Shown here one piece after another: positions 53,503-64,000 of a stretch of 64,000 nt of DNA (position 1 is the stretch's first letter; every line of letters starts with the position of its first letter). The translations under genes and the position numbers were made by a program. The stretch is taken from NCBI GenBank assembly GCA_013176395.1, contig JABMLP010000008.1:248001-312000 (forward strand), read 5' to 3'. Source of the stretch: Venturia oleaginea (Eukaryota; Ascomycota; Dothideomycetes; Venturiales; Venturiaceae). Below the pieces are notes generated by a model that was given only the letters and a program-made list of their open reading frames with translations, ran no database searches and had not been told where the DNA came from.

Positions 53503-54003
53503 TTACAGGCGAGCGGTAAGGGCAGCACCGTGTACGCGGAAGATCCTGTGCAGACTCTGCCTTATCTGCTCCTCGGTCGAAAACCTGAGAGGGACAGGTG
53601 CAAACCTATTCCTGAACATGTTGACCGTCAAGCGCTGCTGTCGAGGTGGAGCCTTGGGAAGTCTTCCTCCCACCGTGAGGACCACGTTTCTCGGAATGGC
53701 CGGCTCTGGGTTGTTTTCCATGGTAGTGACAACTTTGCGAGGGGTTGACCTGCATTTGAAGATGATGGGCTCGCGGGGAACAGGCGTATATGTAGGCTGT
53801 GGGTAGTTTTTCACCATATCGGCAACTTTGCGAGGCTTTGACTTGCATTTGAGCATGATGGGCTCGGGGGGAGCAGGCGTATTTCCAGACTTGGACTCGG
53901 CAAGCGTAGATACAGCTAGAGCACAACTGGACCTTGTGCGGCCAGCTGGACCGGCATCAGCGGAAGTAGCAAAGCTGGCGATGTCGTTGAGAAGACAAGA
54001 CAT
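53503..54003 (-). CDS. Hypothetical basic protein with two 31-residue repeats (166 aa)
   Basis: I do not recognise the family. The frame opens MSCLLNDIASFATSADAG. At residues 42-72 and 73-103 two repeats align without gaps: TPxPxEPIxxKCxSxPRKV, then a divergent dozen residues ending NxPxP. In DNA this is a 93-bp tandem duplication (53880-53788 and 53787-53695). The C-terminal 60 residues are basic (PRQQRLTVNMFRNRFAP). No signal peptide or membrane segment. Repeat conservation is stronger in protein than at random, which favours a real gene, but no intron or homology supports it. Confidence 0.4.
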   Translation of the reverse strand: MSCLLNDIASFATSADAGPAGRTRSSCALAVSTLAESKSGNTPAPPEPIMLKCKSKPRKVADMVKNYPQPTYTPVPREPIIFKCRSTPRKVVTTMENNPEPAIPRNVVLTVGGRLPKAPPRQQRLTVNMFRNRFAPVPLRFSTEEQIRQSLHRIFRVHGAALTARL

Positions 54004-55270
54004 ATTGTCGGTTTGAGAGTTGTGATGCTAAGATGCATATTAGGACTAGAGATCAAATTTGCTGCGAATGTAGATGGTTACTTACAGGTTGAGCGGTAGC
54101 TTATTTTGAGATCGTCGCAGCTTGTTGTGAGAGTGAACAAATGTGTGTTTGTATGAAAGGAGAAGAAGCTCGAGGAAAAACTCTGCTGGCTATATGTTTA
54201 GGATTCGCTTTGACAGTACGCCTTGGCAATACGGTTTGGCAATACGGTTTGGCGATTCGCTCTGGCAATTCGCTTTGGCCATACACTCCATCACGGTACT
54301 GCTACACGATCCTACGGATCATTACGATTCCATATGGTTTCCTTGGAAACTTGGAGCGTGTTGGCGAAAATGGGGCTGATTAAAACTACGATATATGTGA
54401 TCCTACAATTGAATAGATCCGCCAGGTCTCTTTACTGACGATTGATTTTAGCAGATCGCGCCTCGACCTGATAGTCCGATGTATCATTCTGCACAGTCAA
54501 GTGTGCCATTCTGGGCTCACATATGAGGCTAAACCAAACGGTCCCCACAAGTATAGGCGGAGCATTTCTACCACGTAGGTTAAGCTCTCAAAGTTCCGAG
54601 CTTACCACCTCATCGGCACTGCCATAGTGCCCCACACATCGAATCCATATGTTGCGAAGGAAAGAAAACAAAGTAAGAATTGAATGGAAGATACGAAATT
54701 ACGAAACAGATTTGGATGAACTACGGAAACAATTACTCACTTCGGTTCTATTAAGTATGGTAATCTCATCAGCTCTCTCTGTACATAATCACCACATCAC
54801 TGGCTTGAGGACAGCAGCCAAGATTGAGGATACTTTCTTCATTAAATTCGCAGCCCAGATGGCCTTAAAACTGGGGGCGGGGCGGGACGGGCAGTCGCGT
54901 GGCCGGAGAATTTTCGCAGAGCAGTGTTTGGGAAATGTGCTCAGCAGGCCTAAGATCGAGGGGATCCAAAGGATTAGGTATTGTGAGCTGAGTCAGAGAT
55001 CAAAGGTTTGCGTAACTCGGAACTCAACCAAGAGACACGCGCAACCAAGAAAACAATCTCAATTACCTTGGTACCGAAACATGGTCGATCTGTAGCGTGG
55101 AAACTCGCTTTGAACCTCAAAGAAGCCTCCCGTCCTATGGTTTCAAAGTCGGCCATGCCTTTGCGAAAGCCGGCACAAAGTATGTTCATCGTGAAATCCA
55201 TATCCGTGTGAATCCCTAAATGCGCCAACCCGCTTATTTATCATCAGTTACTTGTTGTCCTTACATCTCA
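54004..55270. other. Intergenic with short minisatellite; no clear gene
   Basis: A forward frame from 54649 (EWKIRNYETDLDELRKQLL) ends in a plausible donor (GTAATC near 54758). It resembles the helical N-terminal segment of fungal STAND proteins, but I cannot find further exons. A reverse frame at 54974-55228 is also open; neither is convincing. Confidence 0.3.
54206..54283. repeat. 13-bp tandem repeat, six units
   Basis: Units of the form CGnnTTGGCAATA, for example CGCCTTGGCAATA and CGGTTTGGCAATA, in perfect 13-bp phase. Confidence 0.9.
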
Positions 55271-55780
55271 TCACTCCTCCTCTTCATCACTTGTTGCATC
55301 GAAGTTGCGCTTCGTCTCCTTCTCTGCCTCTACCTCTGCCTCGATACCACGGCCACCACCATCATAGTCCGGTCGTGGAACTGTGATACCCTTCTCAGCC
55401 AACGCAGCCGTGAGTTCTGGAATTGCGAGGAGAAGGGTGGAGAGTTGTTCAATGTTGAGATTGATGCCGGTCTTGCCTGGCAGCATCTTGCCGTCCTTTT
55501 CATAGTAGTCGCGGATGGCGATTGAGGTGTTCCCTTTGTATTCGGAGATGCCTAGACGTCGCTTACTCGATAACTGTGGCGGGAAGTTGTGAGCAACTGC
55601 GCATGTAATGGCATTGGAAGCTGATTGTACCTCCCAGTATGGCAGTCCCTGATCGTCTGCCTTCTGCTCTAGCTTCTCTACGGGCTTGGCCTCTTTGGTT
55701 TCGGCTTTGGCGCGTTTCTTGGTGACGGGCTCAACTTTGTCGTCTTCGTATTCATCAAGTTTGCTCTTGCGCTTCGGCAT
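55271..55780 (-). CDS. SUB1: PC4/Sub1-type transcriptional coactivator (2 exons, 150 aa)
   Basis: Nuclear single-stranded-DNA-binding coactivator of RNA polymerase II and III transcription. Exons 55780-55631 and 55573-55271, separated by a 57-nt intron whose length is a multiple of three, so the frame also reads through it. Removing it yields YWE-LSSKRRLGISEYKGN, exactly the start of the PC4 fold, whereas read-through puts 19 foreign residues there. The N-terminus is a Lys/Glu-rich nuclear-targeting region (MPKRKSKLDEYEDD..., KKRAK). The PC4 domain spans about 50-117, with IAIRDYYEKDGKMLPGKTGI. The C-terminus is acidic. Length and layout fit fungal Sub1-like proteins. The gene symbol follows the yeast name. 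Confidence 0.92.
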   Translation of the reverse strand: MPKRKSKLDEYEDDKVEPVTKKRAKAETKEAKPVEKLEQKADDQGLPYWEVQSASNAITCAVAHNFPPQLSSKRRLGISEYKGNTSIAIRDYYEKDGKMLPGKTGINLNIEQLSTLLLAIPELTAALAEKGITVPRPDYDGGGRGIEAEVEAEKETKRNFDATSDEEEE

Positions 55781-56109
55781 TGTGTGTAGTTTGTGATGAG
55801 GAAACGCGTCTTGTACTTATTGGGATGGTATTTGGTGGTTGAGCGCGTTGACTGATATCATCGCTCACCACATCATTCAATCAACAACACCAACACAATC
55901 AGTATACTCTAGACGGAGACAGAGTATCATCAATGCCATCGAATTAATTCACAGCAACGGGTATCGCTCTATATACCTGCAGTACAAGACCAACAACCCG
56001 GAGTCTCCTCCGTCCCGTCCAAGACACTCGACCCGCTTCAGTACTATTCTAACGCTCCCAAGCACCAATAACGCCTAGTTCTAACGCGGTCCACTGTAAA
56101 TTTTAACCT
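55781..56109. other. Intergenic between Sub1-like and glycosyltransferase genes
   Basis: Upstream region of the Sub1-like gene; nothing else seen. Confidence 0.5.
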
Positions 56110-57290
56110 CTATACTCTATCCAAATTCTGTTGCTCACTCCTCTCTTCAATTGTATTCCTTATACGAGTATTCCTGTACACGTCCGGAAACTGCGCGCGC
56201 TTTGATCCAGTCCATCGCTTGCCACCATCATAAAATGCCTCCATTTTCTTCCTCCAGTCAAACCACAACTGCGTCAATTCCTTCGGTCCCGTCGCCCAAA
56301 ACTTCTCATGCAAACTCGCGATCCCCGCCTTCAGATCTTGTAAACCTGGCCTGAGTCGGCTGGTCAGCATGCACCTCGTATTAGATCATAGGAGTGTCAA
56401 ACTCACCAAGTCGCGGACCACTGCCAATTCAGCTCACCCCAAGGCATCGCACCATCTCTCCGAAACGCGTAGTTGAGCAGACTCTGTTCCATTCCATTCG
56501 GGTTGAATCGAAGCCAGTGGTCCATGATCGACATGAGATAGTCAAACAGCTCGTCGCTAGGTGCCGCCAACCAGAATCCGGCGCTGAATCCCTTCGTCGC
56601 AATGGGAGGAATGGGATGGTTACGACGACCATTAGGCTGATTATCCGATCGAGCCGTGAAAACGTAGTTCGCTGGCATCTGCGCCTCGTCGCCACGGATC
56701 TTGCTCCTGAGCATGAATTTCGTCTTTGCTGGAACTCTGGCGATTTCCTCGTCGAATATGCCGTCGATTGGACGAGTCAAGATTCCATCTGCATCGATAA
56801 ACAGGATCCGATCATACTTTGTCATCTGAAGTAGACGTAGCTTCGTAAATTGGTCCTTCCAGCGCGGTACAGTTGATTTTATCCACCATCGCAGCGGTAT
56901 ATCTGCCACCGGAACAACTGTCGCCCCATCCTTCGTCAATTGATCTCGCTTTTCCTGCGAAACAGTATCGGTCACAGCAACGATAAACGGTATATCTCCC
57001 CTCACGCATTTGGTGTTGTTGTTATGGAGGATTTGGTAGGTCAAAATTCGAGTCGCGACAAAGTAGTAGTCTTTCTCGTAAGGGGGTTTTCTGTCGTCGC
57101 CATTGAGGAAGGTAGCAATCGCGTATTTCGAATCTTTCGAAGTCTCCTTCAAAACGCCGTAGGAAGAGTCGATTATAGGTGGAGGCGCATCTCCTGATGA
57201 AAGGTAAAATATCCAAATCGTGAGTGTGAAGATGATGCCGAGGATAATCAGATGCCGCCGCGACACGCTGCTAGCAGAAAAATTGGCCAT
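56110..57290 (-). CDS. GT8-type glycosyltransferase, glycogenin/GNT1-like, type II membrane protein (2 exons, 377 aa)
   Basis: Probable Golgi or ER glycosyltransferase. Exons 57290-56407 and 56359-56110 (47-nt intron, phase 2). Residues 13-31 (HLIILGIIFTLTIWIFYLS) form a single signal-anchor after a short basic N-terminus, so the catalytic part faces the lumen. The domain has the GT8 pattern: TRILTYQILHN, PFIVAVTDTV, KLRLLQMTKYDRILFIDADG with the metal-binding DAD (166-168), then FSAGFWLAAPS and MEQSLLNYAF, and IASLHEKFW with the conserved His at the end. Fungal members of this shape include N-acetylglucosaminyl- and other sugar transferases; donor and acceptor are not predictable. Length is typical. 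Confidence 0.88.
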
Positions 57291-58455
57291 ATTTTAACAA
57301 AGGTGAGGTAGAATGCTGTAATAAAGATGAAGAGCCTCCGCGTTTTGAGGTTTGCGGAAATCGAAAGAAGATGCCAGCAGCGTACGCAGCCACTTCCTAC
57401 CGAGAGGAAATCTGTCTGAAGGCTGCCTGATCCATTGGTGCGATCCTTTACATAGTACAGAAAGGGCACATGGGGATGCGATCCTCTGGAAGGATCATAT
57501 ATTTGCTGGGAGATCCTACGTGTTAACAGGATAGTCGCGCGAAAAAGCCATGATCCGATACAGCACCTCCCTTGAAGAAGATGGAAAAGCTGGAAAGAGC
57601 ACATATACATAGTAAATATTGCGATTTGTGAAGCATTGAGCGCAATGCAGACTCGCATTTGTCCACTCTGTTTGTGATGGCCACCAGGTTTCATAAATGA
57701 CTGAAACGCCACGATTCTTCTATTCTGGGACTCAGCCCTATCACCCCCGCGCAACTTTTATTTAATTATTCCGAATCTAGTCCACTCTGACATCTTTTAC
57801 TTTCGCAAACCATCCAATCGAACCTTGCGCTACCTTTCCCATTGCCGCCGTACTTCCGAGTTCCGGAACTTGCACCGATGTTTGTTTCCAAATTTGATGG
57901 TCAGCTTCAGCCTCGGCTCCCGATGGAATCTAGAACCCGACCAGCAAATCAACGTATATACGGCATCCCTTATCTGGTCTGGGTGATTTTCAAAGCGACT
58001 GTAGCGTGGACGATCTTTGCATTCTATCCACCAGCCACAAACAGCGTATGTGCCAGCCTGAACGAGCCTAACGAGAGGCTCCGAATGACCCCGGAGTCGG
58101 ACGCCTCGAAAACCAGATAAGGGTTATCTCGATCACGCTAGCGACATCTAGCAAGGGGAGTGATTCTGACCAGACCGCGCCCCATTTGCTGCTCATACAA
58201 CTTTTCACCAGTCAGTACCATTCCATCGACTAAGACAGAGAAAGGTCAGCTAGCTCAGCACTGTGTGCATGTGTTGAAATGGCAGCAACAATAACGAGCC
58301 CATTTTAGTCACAGAAACTATTCGATTGGCGAAATAAATTATCGCGACCGTCGCGTAGGACACAGATAAACCAAAAATACAACATAAAAGCGAAAAGTCT
58401 CCACTCATCATCAAATCCACAACTCTCCCCCTTCTCCCCTTCCCGCCTTTCAAGC
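57291..58455. other. Intergenic
   Basis: A 92-codon forward frame (57842-58120) is open but resembles nothing and has no supporting signal. Confidence 0.45.
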
Positions 58456-59383
58456 TTACTTTTCCTCATCCTCTTCATCCTCCGGGAGCCCATTGCCCCC
58501 ACCCGGAGGCGGAGGGCTCTGTTCCCATACCGTAGGCGGATAACTTTTCGGTGGCGAAGCCGGAGTCGCTGGACTAACGGCAGTAGGCGGAATCTGCTGA
58601 TATGGTACTGAAGGAGGAAGCTGTTGAACTGGTTTTGGCGGCGGGACGATCGCTGGAGGGGTTTGTACTGGGGGCTTTGGAATCGCCGGTGGAGCTTGTA
58701 CCGGGGGCTTTGGAATCGCCGGTGGAGCTTGGACTGGGGGCTTTGGAACGGGTGGTATGACGACCGTTGGCGGAGGCTGGACTGGCTTAGGGGGGTTTGG
58801 AAGAGCCGGGATCGCTGGAGGAGCTTGTGAAGGAGTTAGTACAAACGGGTATTAAGGTGAGGGATCTGCTATCAAGATAGGTGAGGCTACTTTGAAGTTG
58901 CGCGAAGCAACAGCAGAATTGCGAGAGTGCACTCCGTATAGTAAACAGCGCTGTGCTGTATATGAGCATGCTGGGCTGCACCAAACTATGTTGCGAGTCT
59001 AGACCAGAACGCAGTCATGAGGAAAACTAACCTGGTGGTGGTGAAGGAACAGACACTGGCGGCTGCGCTGGCTTAGGCGCTGGTGGAGGAGGGACAGCCT
59101 TAGGCAAAGGAATCGGAACCGGCACAATGCTTGTTGGGATCACTGGAATCACAGGTGGTGGCGGGAGGAGCAGAGTCCCAGTCGGCAAAGTTGGCAGTTT
59201 CGCCGGACCTAGGATTCCCGCAACTGTGACATTGGGGAACTTGGGTACAAGACCTGGAGGAAGCGAGGGAGAACTGACTCCAATGGGCGTGATGCTGACT
59301 CCAGAAGGTTTTTGAGGAGGGTCGGTCGGTAAAGCAGCAACAGCGCTGGCAAAAGCCAGCGCAGCAACGACGAAAGAGCGCAT
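58456..59383 (-). CDS. Secreted proline-rich protein (2 exons, 239 aa)
   Basis: Exons 59383-59032 and 58823-58456 join in phase 1 across a 208-nt intron. The start is taken at 59383 because MRSFVVAALAFASAVAAL is a clear signal peptide followed by a cleavage-type LPTDPP; the frame is open upstream to 59497, but that part is not hydrophobic. The mature protein is dominated by Pro, Val and Ile, first as irregular PPPxIPV stretches, then as an 11-residue tandem repeat KPPVQAPPAIP (about three copies). It ends in a short acidic tail (EDEEDEEK). No catalytic domain. Proline-rich secreted proteins of this kind are usually cell-wall or surface proteins; there is no GPI signal. Exact function unknown. 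Confidence 0.75.
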
Positions 59384-60676
59384 AACGAGCGTTGTCTGAA
59401 TGAGTGACGAAGAGTAAAAAAGCAAGAGAGTATTAGGACGAAGGAAATCCGTACAGCGATGAGCAAAAGAATCAATGCGACAGCTCATCTTATACAATTA
59501 CCCTTCATTCACGATGTCAAAAGGAAGTCAACCAAGGAAGAATTCGACCCATGTTAATTCAATCGGTATAGAGCTTAACTTTCCGACGTGATAGCTACCT
59601 CTCACCCCAATGGAGGCTCTAGCAATTCCGTTTCAGACCATACTGAGAAGATCCGTACCCAATCCGGTTGGTCCACGTGATCCTGTAATCGGCTACGTTG
59701 CCCATTTATCTAACCCGAGGGAAAGAGTAGTTGTAGCCGTTGGAAAGTCAGATTGCCAATCCTATGAAACACAAATGGAGATCCTGAGAGATCTAGAAGC
59801 ACGGATCTTGGCACTCCGCTATTTTATCGGGGGGCGTTAATCTGTTATGACAACGGCGACGTGGACACTTTGTGTATATCGTTGGCACGGACTCGTCTTT
59901 CGCCAGCGGTCGGCTGGATAACAATGTTCGGAATTGTGTGACGTGGTGGTAGAAGAGTGGCCTAGAATTCTAAGCTCATTGTTTCATGCAGTCTGCATGG
60001 ATTTCGTAAGCCTTCCGAAGGCTGGCAGAGAGGACCAAATATACCGGGGGCTTGGTAAATTATACCACAGATTCAATTCACTACCAACCCTGCCTCCTAC
60101 GATACCTACATTTTGTCCAAATCAATTGCTCCAACATCCCGACAGAAAGACACCAGAGGCAACCATGATCAACCTCAAAGAAAGTGGGACTGAAGATGGT
60201 AGGCTACCTTCGTGATGGTCGGCATAATGTGATGCTCATTTCGTTGTGTTAAAAGTGCGGACTGATCTATATGTAGGGCCGATTCAACGGGTGTTGTCGC
60301 CTTCACGGATTAGACACTGTGATGCTGCAATGGTCACAATGGACAGGGAGTTTGCGGGCGCTGCAGCTGCAATTTAGATCGTCGGAAGGCTGCGGGAAGC
60401 GATTGGCGAGAGTTGATCCGGGCAATGAGCACAAGGGAGCAGTATGTCAGCCAACCTGGGTGATAATGTACGAGCTGATGCGAGTCGTACTGTTGGAGGG
60501 GCAAGAGTATCACTGCGATGGAAGGCGTCAGCAGACGGTCAACATGATGCAATGGACTAGACCGCATACTGTCTTCTGCATCGGATCAGTTCGGGCACCA
60601 TTCGACTCTTGCGAAATCCGCACTTCAATACATGTAAAGTTGCGAACGCCAACGTTTCCTTGGCCCAACTTGGTGG
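59384..60676. other. Intergenic with short open frames
   Basis: A 76-codon forward frame (59610-59840) and others are open, but none shows a family or splice partners. Confidence 0.4.
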
Positions 60677-63292
60677 TTATAGAAGTAAGCCCTTCAACTT
60701 CTTAAGATCTGGGCTGACAGCTTCCTGGCTCTTCAATGTCAGTACTGCTGCTTTCTGGGCGAAATCGACCATCTCTTCAACGCCTTTACCAGTCTTTACC
60801 AGTGACGCAATGAGTGCACCAAGGAAAGTATCACCAACACCATTCACACTGATAATATCCGCCGCGGCGACAACTTCAGCAGGTGGGAAGAGTCTCATAT
60901 ACACACCACCGACCTCACTTTCAGGGTTCTCGCCATGTGTCCTTGAAACTATATAAGGACGCGCATGTTCACTCCATAGGCGATTGTCATCCTTGTGCAG
61001 AAGCTTTGTTAGAAGCGCGCCCTTCGGGCCAAGTTTCGTAACGATGCTCGGAATAAATGGCAGAAGTTGAACATTCCGCTGCGGAATTCCTTCGTCCACA
61101 AGCTCTTCAGATGTTGCTCGTGCGAATTTGGATCGGGCACCGGAAGAGGGGATGCCCATGGAGTCAACAATCGACCACCAATCTTCTCGTTCAAGAAGTC
61201 CATTTGAGCGCGCTGCGATATGCATTGAAGCCAGCTCATATGTATTGGGAGTAGAAATGTCCACGAGATGATTCGGCCAGACAGGCATTTCGTAGGCTTC
61301 TGAGGTAACAGCATCTCGTGTTACGGTGAAGAGACCTTTTGACTTGGCAGTAGACACTGGCTCAAACGCTGTTCGGATACCTGCATTCTTTGCAGTCTGC
61401 AACCATAATTGAAGAGTTCGGGCGTCCCAATTGGCATCTGCAATAAGCCATTTCGGTCGAATAGATAATAGCTCGTCTCGCCAGGCAGGAAATGCCGTTT
61501 GGCTGTTTTCGAGAATGCCGATATCGGCCATGGCAAGGACGAGATCTTTCTTCACATCATTTACGGCAACGTATTGAGCAGTCCTGGCGCCGTTGATTGT
61601 CTTGATGCCGCTGGTTTGTATGCCTTCAGCATCTAGCTGCTGGATGGCAAACTTTCCAGGGAGGTCATCTCCGACTGCTGATATTAGACGCACGTTGCCG
61701 ATGAGATAGTGGGCAGCCTTTGCTACATTATGCGCAACACCGCCCAGACTTTGGCGGATAGATGAAGGATTTGAAGTGTGTAATTGTGGCGTTTTATTGA
61801 CCATTCCACCATCAAAAGGTACATGGTCACAGGAGTAGTCGATGGCTAAGGCTCCAGCTACCACGATGTCTGCAGGGTCCCGATGCAAGGACTCTATGGG
61901 AGTCTGTAATATTGTCGGAGCGACAGTAGTGGCGACAGTAGTTTGTGCTCTCGGTATGGAACCTGCCACTGAGCTTGGTCTGATGGGTTCATGTTTGTCA
62001 TTACTCCTACTTTCATTAGCTATGGATCATACATTGGATAGCCCACATACACCTAGTCTTTTATGGGCAGGCCTTACCCTTCATGATCAAGCATCATCTC
62101 AAAATTTGCCAATTCCTTCGCGACATTTGTACCTCGTTTCACATTGGACACGATTAATGCTCTGTTTGCCGGGAGACTCTTGCCTCCGCTGAGTTCCTTG
62201 ATCTTGTTTAGAATGAACGGCGTATTATCTTTGCCCGTAATGCCAGCAGCGTCTGCTTCTTCAATGGCCTCGCGTATGGTTATGTCCATTTCTGCTTTGG
62301 GGATTGCCCACTCGGAAGGGATAGGATTGGCGAAAAGAAGGCCTGAAGCAATTGGCAGTTTCATCTGGGCGTCTGAAAGTGTCAATTGGTGACAGCTCTG
62401 GGCAGAAGGCTGCAATAGACTTACAGATAATAGCTGCAGCTTCTCTTTCATTCTCTATAGTCACAGGGCTCCTCACGCCGCTATCCCTTGACCAGAAAGC
62501 AGGAAAGTCCACCTTACCCTCCCTGCCGTCTGCAAAGGTAGCGATGCCAACACCTTCTGTTTCAAGGTACTCGATTGTCCTTGGTATATCCAGAAAACTC
62601 TTGCAGCCGCTGCTCACCACAGCCACAGGAGTTCGACCGAGTTCAGTCAAATCTGCCGAAATGTCCATACTCGACTCAGCTCCTCTGTGTACTCCTCCAA
62701 GTCCCCCTGTTGCAAATACGCGAATGCCAGCGAGATGGGCGAGTATCATAGTGCCAGCAATGGTAGTGCCACCGTTGAAGTGTTTTCCAGCCAGTCTCAT
62801 CCCGCAGACGTAGCTCAAATCACGTCTCGAGAGCTTCAATGTGGTGTCTTTGCTTGCGGAGGCTGCGAGTTGTATGATTTGCTCGGCACTCATGCCAACG
62901 TGAGCTATGCCATCGAGGATACCAACAGTTGCAGGGACGCCTATATAGTGTGGTTAGAACGAGTATTCGGAGCTGGTTGAGAGTTTCGGACCTCCGTTTA
63001 CTCGAACGACAGATTCAAGCTCCGATGCTAGTGCTATGTTGTCAGGATATGGATAGCCTATTACTGTCAGCTTAGTTCATGTCAACCGTACGACTTCTTT
63101 ACCATGGGTATATATTGTCGTTTCCAAAGCTACTATTGGTTTCTTGGTGTGTATAGCTTCGCGGATCTCCTCCGATATCTTCAGGAAACCATTGTTCGTG
63201 GACAGAGCTCGGTATGATGGTGAAAGTTGCTTCGGAGCAGTCCATATACGACCGAACCTGAGAGAGCTTCTCCCTAAAGATCGCGAGAGCAT
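60677..63292 (-). CDS. Bifunctional pseudouridine-5'-phosphate glycosidase / PfkB kinase (5 exons, 799 aa)
   Basis: Breaks down pseudouridine: a PfkB-type kinase phosphorylates it, and the glycosidase splits the C-C glycosidic bond to uracil and ribose 5-phosphate. Exons 63292-63103, 63057-62992, 62940-62425, 62372-62078 and 62009-60677 keep one frame. Residues 1-32 are Arg/Ser-rich without acids, like a mitochondrial presequence. The glycosidase part carries ALETTIYTHG (catalytic Glu), GKHFNGGTTIAGTM (Lys), RGAESSMDISADL (Asp) and SSGCKSFLDIPRT (second Lys), the four residues known from the bacterial enzyme. The C-terminal half has the ribokinase pattern: IVVAGALAIDY, GGVAHNVAKA, and NGVGDTFLGAL with the catalytic Asp. 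In bacteria these are two proteins; fusion is known in eukaryotes. The order glycosidase-kinase and the length fit. Confidence 0.9.
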
Positions 63293-64000
63293 ATTCAGAT
63301 ATGTTGGAGGAATATGGTGAAAGCTCAGAATTGCTGTCGAGTCGCCTGTTGAAGTAGAGCTCGTTTGCAACTGATTCGTCGTCCTGCGACGATGGGGGTA
63401 CCAAAAAACCCAACCATTTTTAATGTTGTCTCCCAAACAACAATCTTGACTTTGTTGTAGAAATGGCTGTTGCAACGATTGTACTCCTTGAACGGTTGAC
63501 GATCTTCTAGGACGCTCATCCAGACTTAACCTGCAGCTTGATATCGTCAGCTCCGTACTCCGATTCCCGAAATAGTACGGCTGGACGACCGCATTGGTAT
63601 TGGTGTTGATTGTGGTGGGAGTCATCGCTGGAGTCAAACGAGACATCAGGCTCAACTACGATAATATATCAGGCCCAATACTTGGAGCCGCTGACATACT
63701 TTTTTTTTGGTAATATCCCGTCGACAACATGGAAACTCTTCCCAGCCCGAGACTTGGGTGGATAGGTAAGCTTCTGCTCAGTTCATAACTAGCTTCATTC
63801 GAAGGAACATCGCGTTCATCAGAGCATTGATTCTCAATATTTATATCCAGTGGCATCACTCGGTGTCAAGACAAAGAGGTATCAATAAGTGATGCAGGAA
63901 TCTTGCTCAATCATCCTTTCTGGAGAAGAAACCCCTGCCACATGCAGCATTATGGAAAGGGTGTAGGCGATTCTGTTTGCTCTACACCTTTCGACAACTT
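63293..64000. other. Upstream region of the bifunctional gene; nothing else supported
   Basis: The reverse frame stays open upstream of 63292 to 63655, but the added residues are Ser/Thr-rich and contain no fold. A forward start at 63729 (METLPSPRLGW) followed by a donor (GTAAGC) could be a first exon whose rest lies beyond the edge. Confidence 0.35.

Overview
This window is nuclear DNA of a filamentous ascomycete (Pezizomycotina). Genes are separated by a few hundred bases and carry introns of about 45-70 nt with GT..CTRAC..YAG signals. The families are typically fungal: Zn2Cys6 regulators, NCS1 permeases, a hybrid histidine kinase and Tad-type LINE retrotransposons. All exon models below were assembled by eye from splice signals and frame continuity.

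Positions 1-9.7 kb are repeat-rich. A broken Tad-clade LINE (1-5040) has landed in a decayed ABC-B transporter pseudogene. It is followed by two abutting arrays of ~25-bp repeats and the 3' remnant of a second LINE. From 9.7 to 23 kb come a Zn2Cys6 regulator, a short-chain dehydrogenase, a decayed F-box gene with a LINE-like non-autonomous element inserted upstream, a tandem-UIM/C2H2/poly-Asp protein, an ABC-C transporter remnant and a SET-domain protein.

The most notable region is 23.2-36.5 kb. It looks like a small catabolic or detoxification cluster: FAD monooxygenase, Dabb-domain protein, maleate-isomerase-like enzyme, Zn2Cys6 regulator, NCS1 permease and aldehyde dehydrogenase. Every promoter region that serves an enzyme or transporter gene of this set contains one 16-bp site of the form CGG-RTGCA-N5-CCG, an inverted CGG pair with 10-bp spacing. 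Such a site suits a dimeric Zn2Cys6 protein, and the only Zn2Cys6 gene inside the cluster is the natural candidate. I propose an undescribed self-contained regulon; the substrate is unknown.

From 36.7 to 45 kb lie a patatin-like phospholipase and a degenerate region. The latter holds a nested pair of non-autonomous LINE-like elements, one inserted head-on into the 3' part of another of the same family. This makes a 502-bp inverted repeat and splits a host reading frame after codon 7. From 45 kb to the end are a large hybrid histidine kinase, a small repeat protein, a PC4/Sub1 coactivator, a GT8-type glycosyltransferase, a secreted proline-rich protein and a fused pseudouridine-5'-phosphate glycosidase / PfkB kinase. 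I saw no tRNA, rRNA or CRISPR array.
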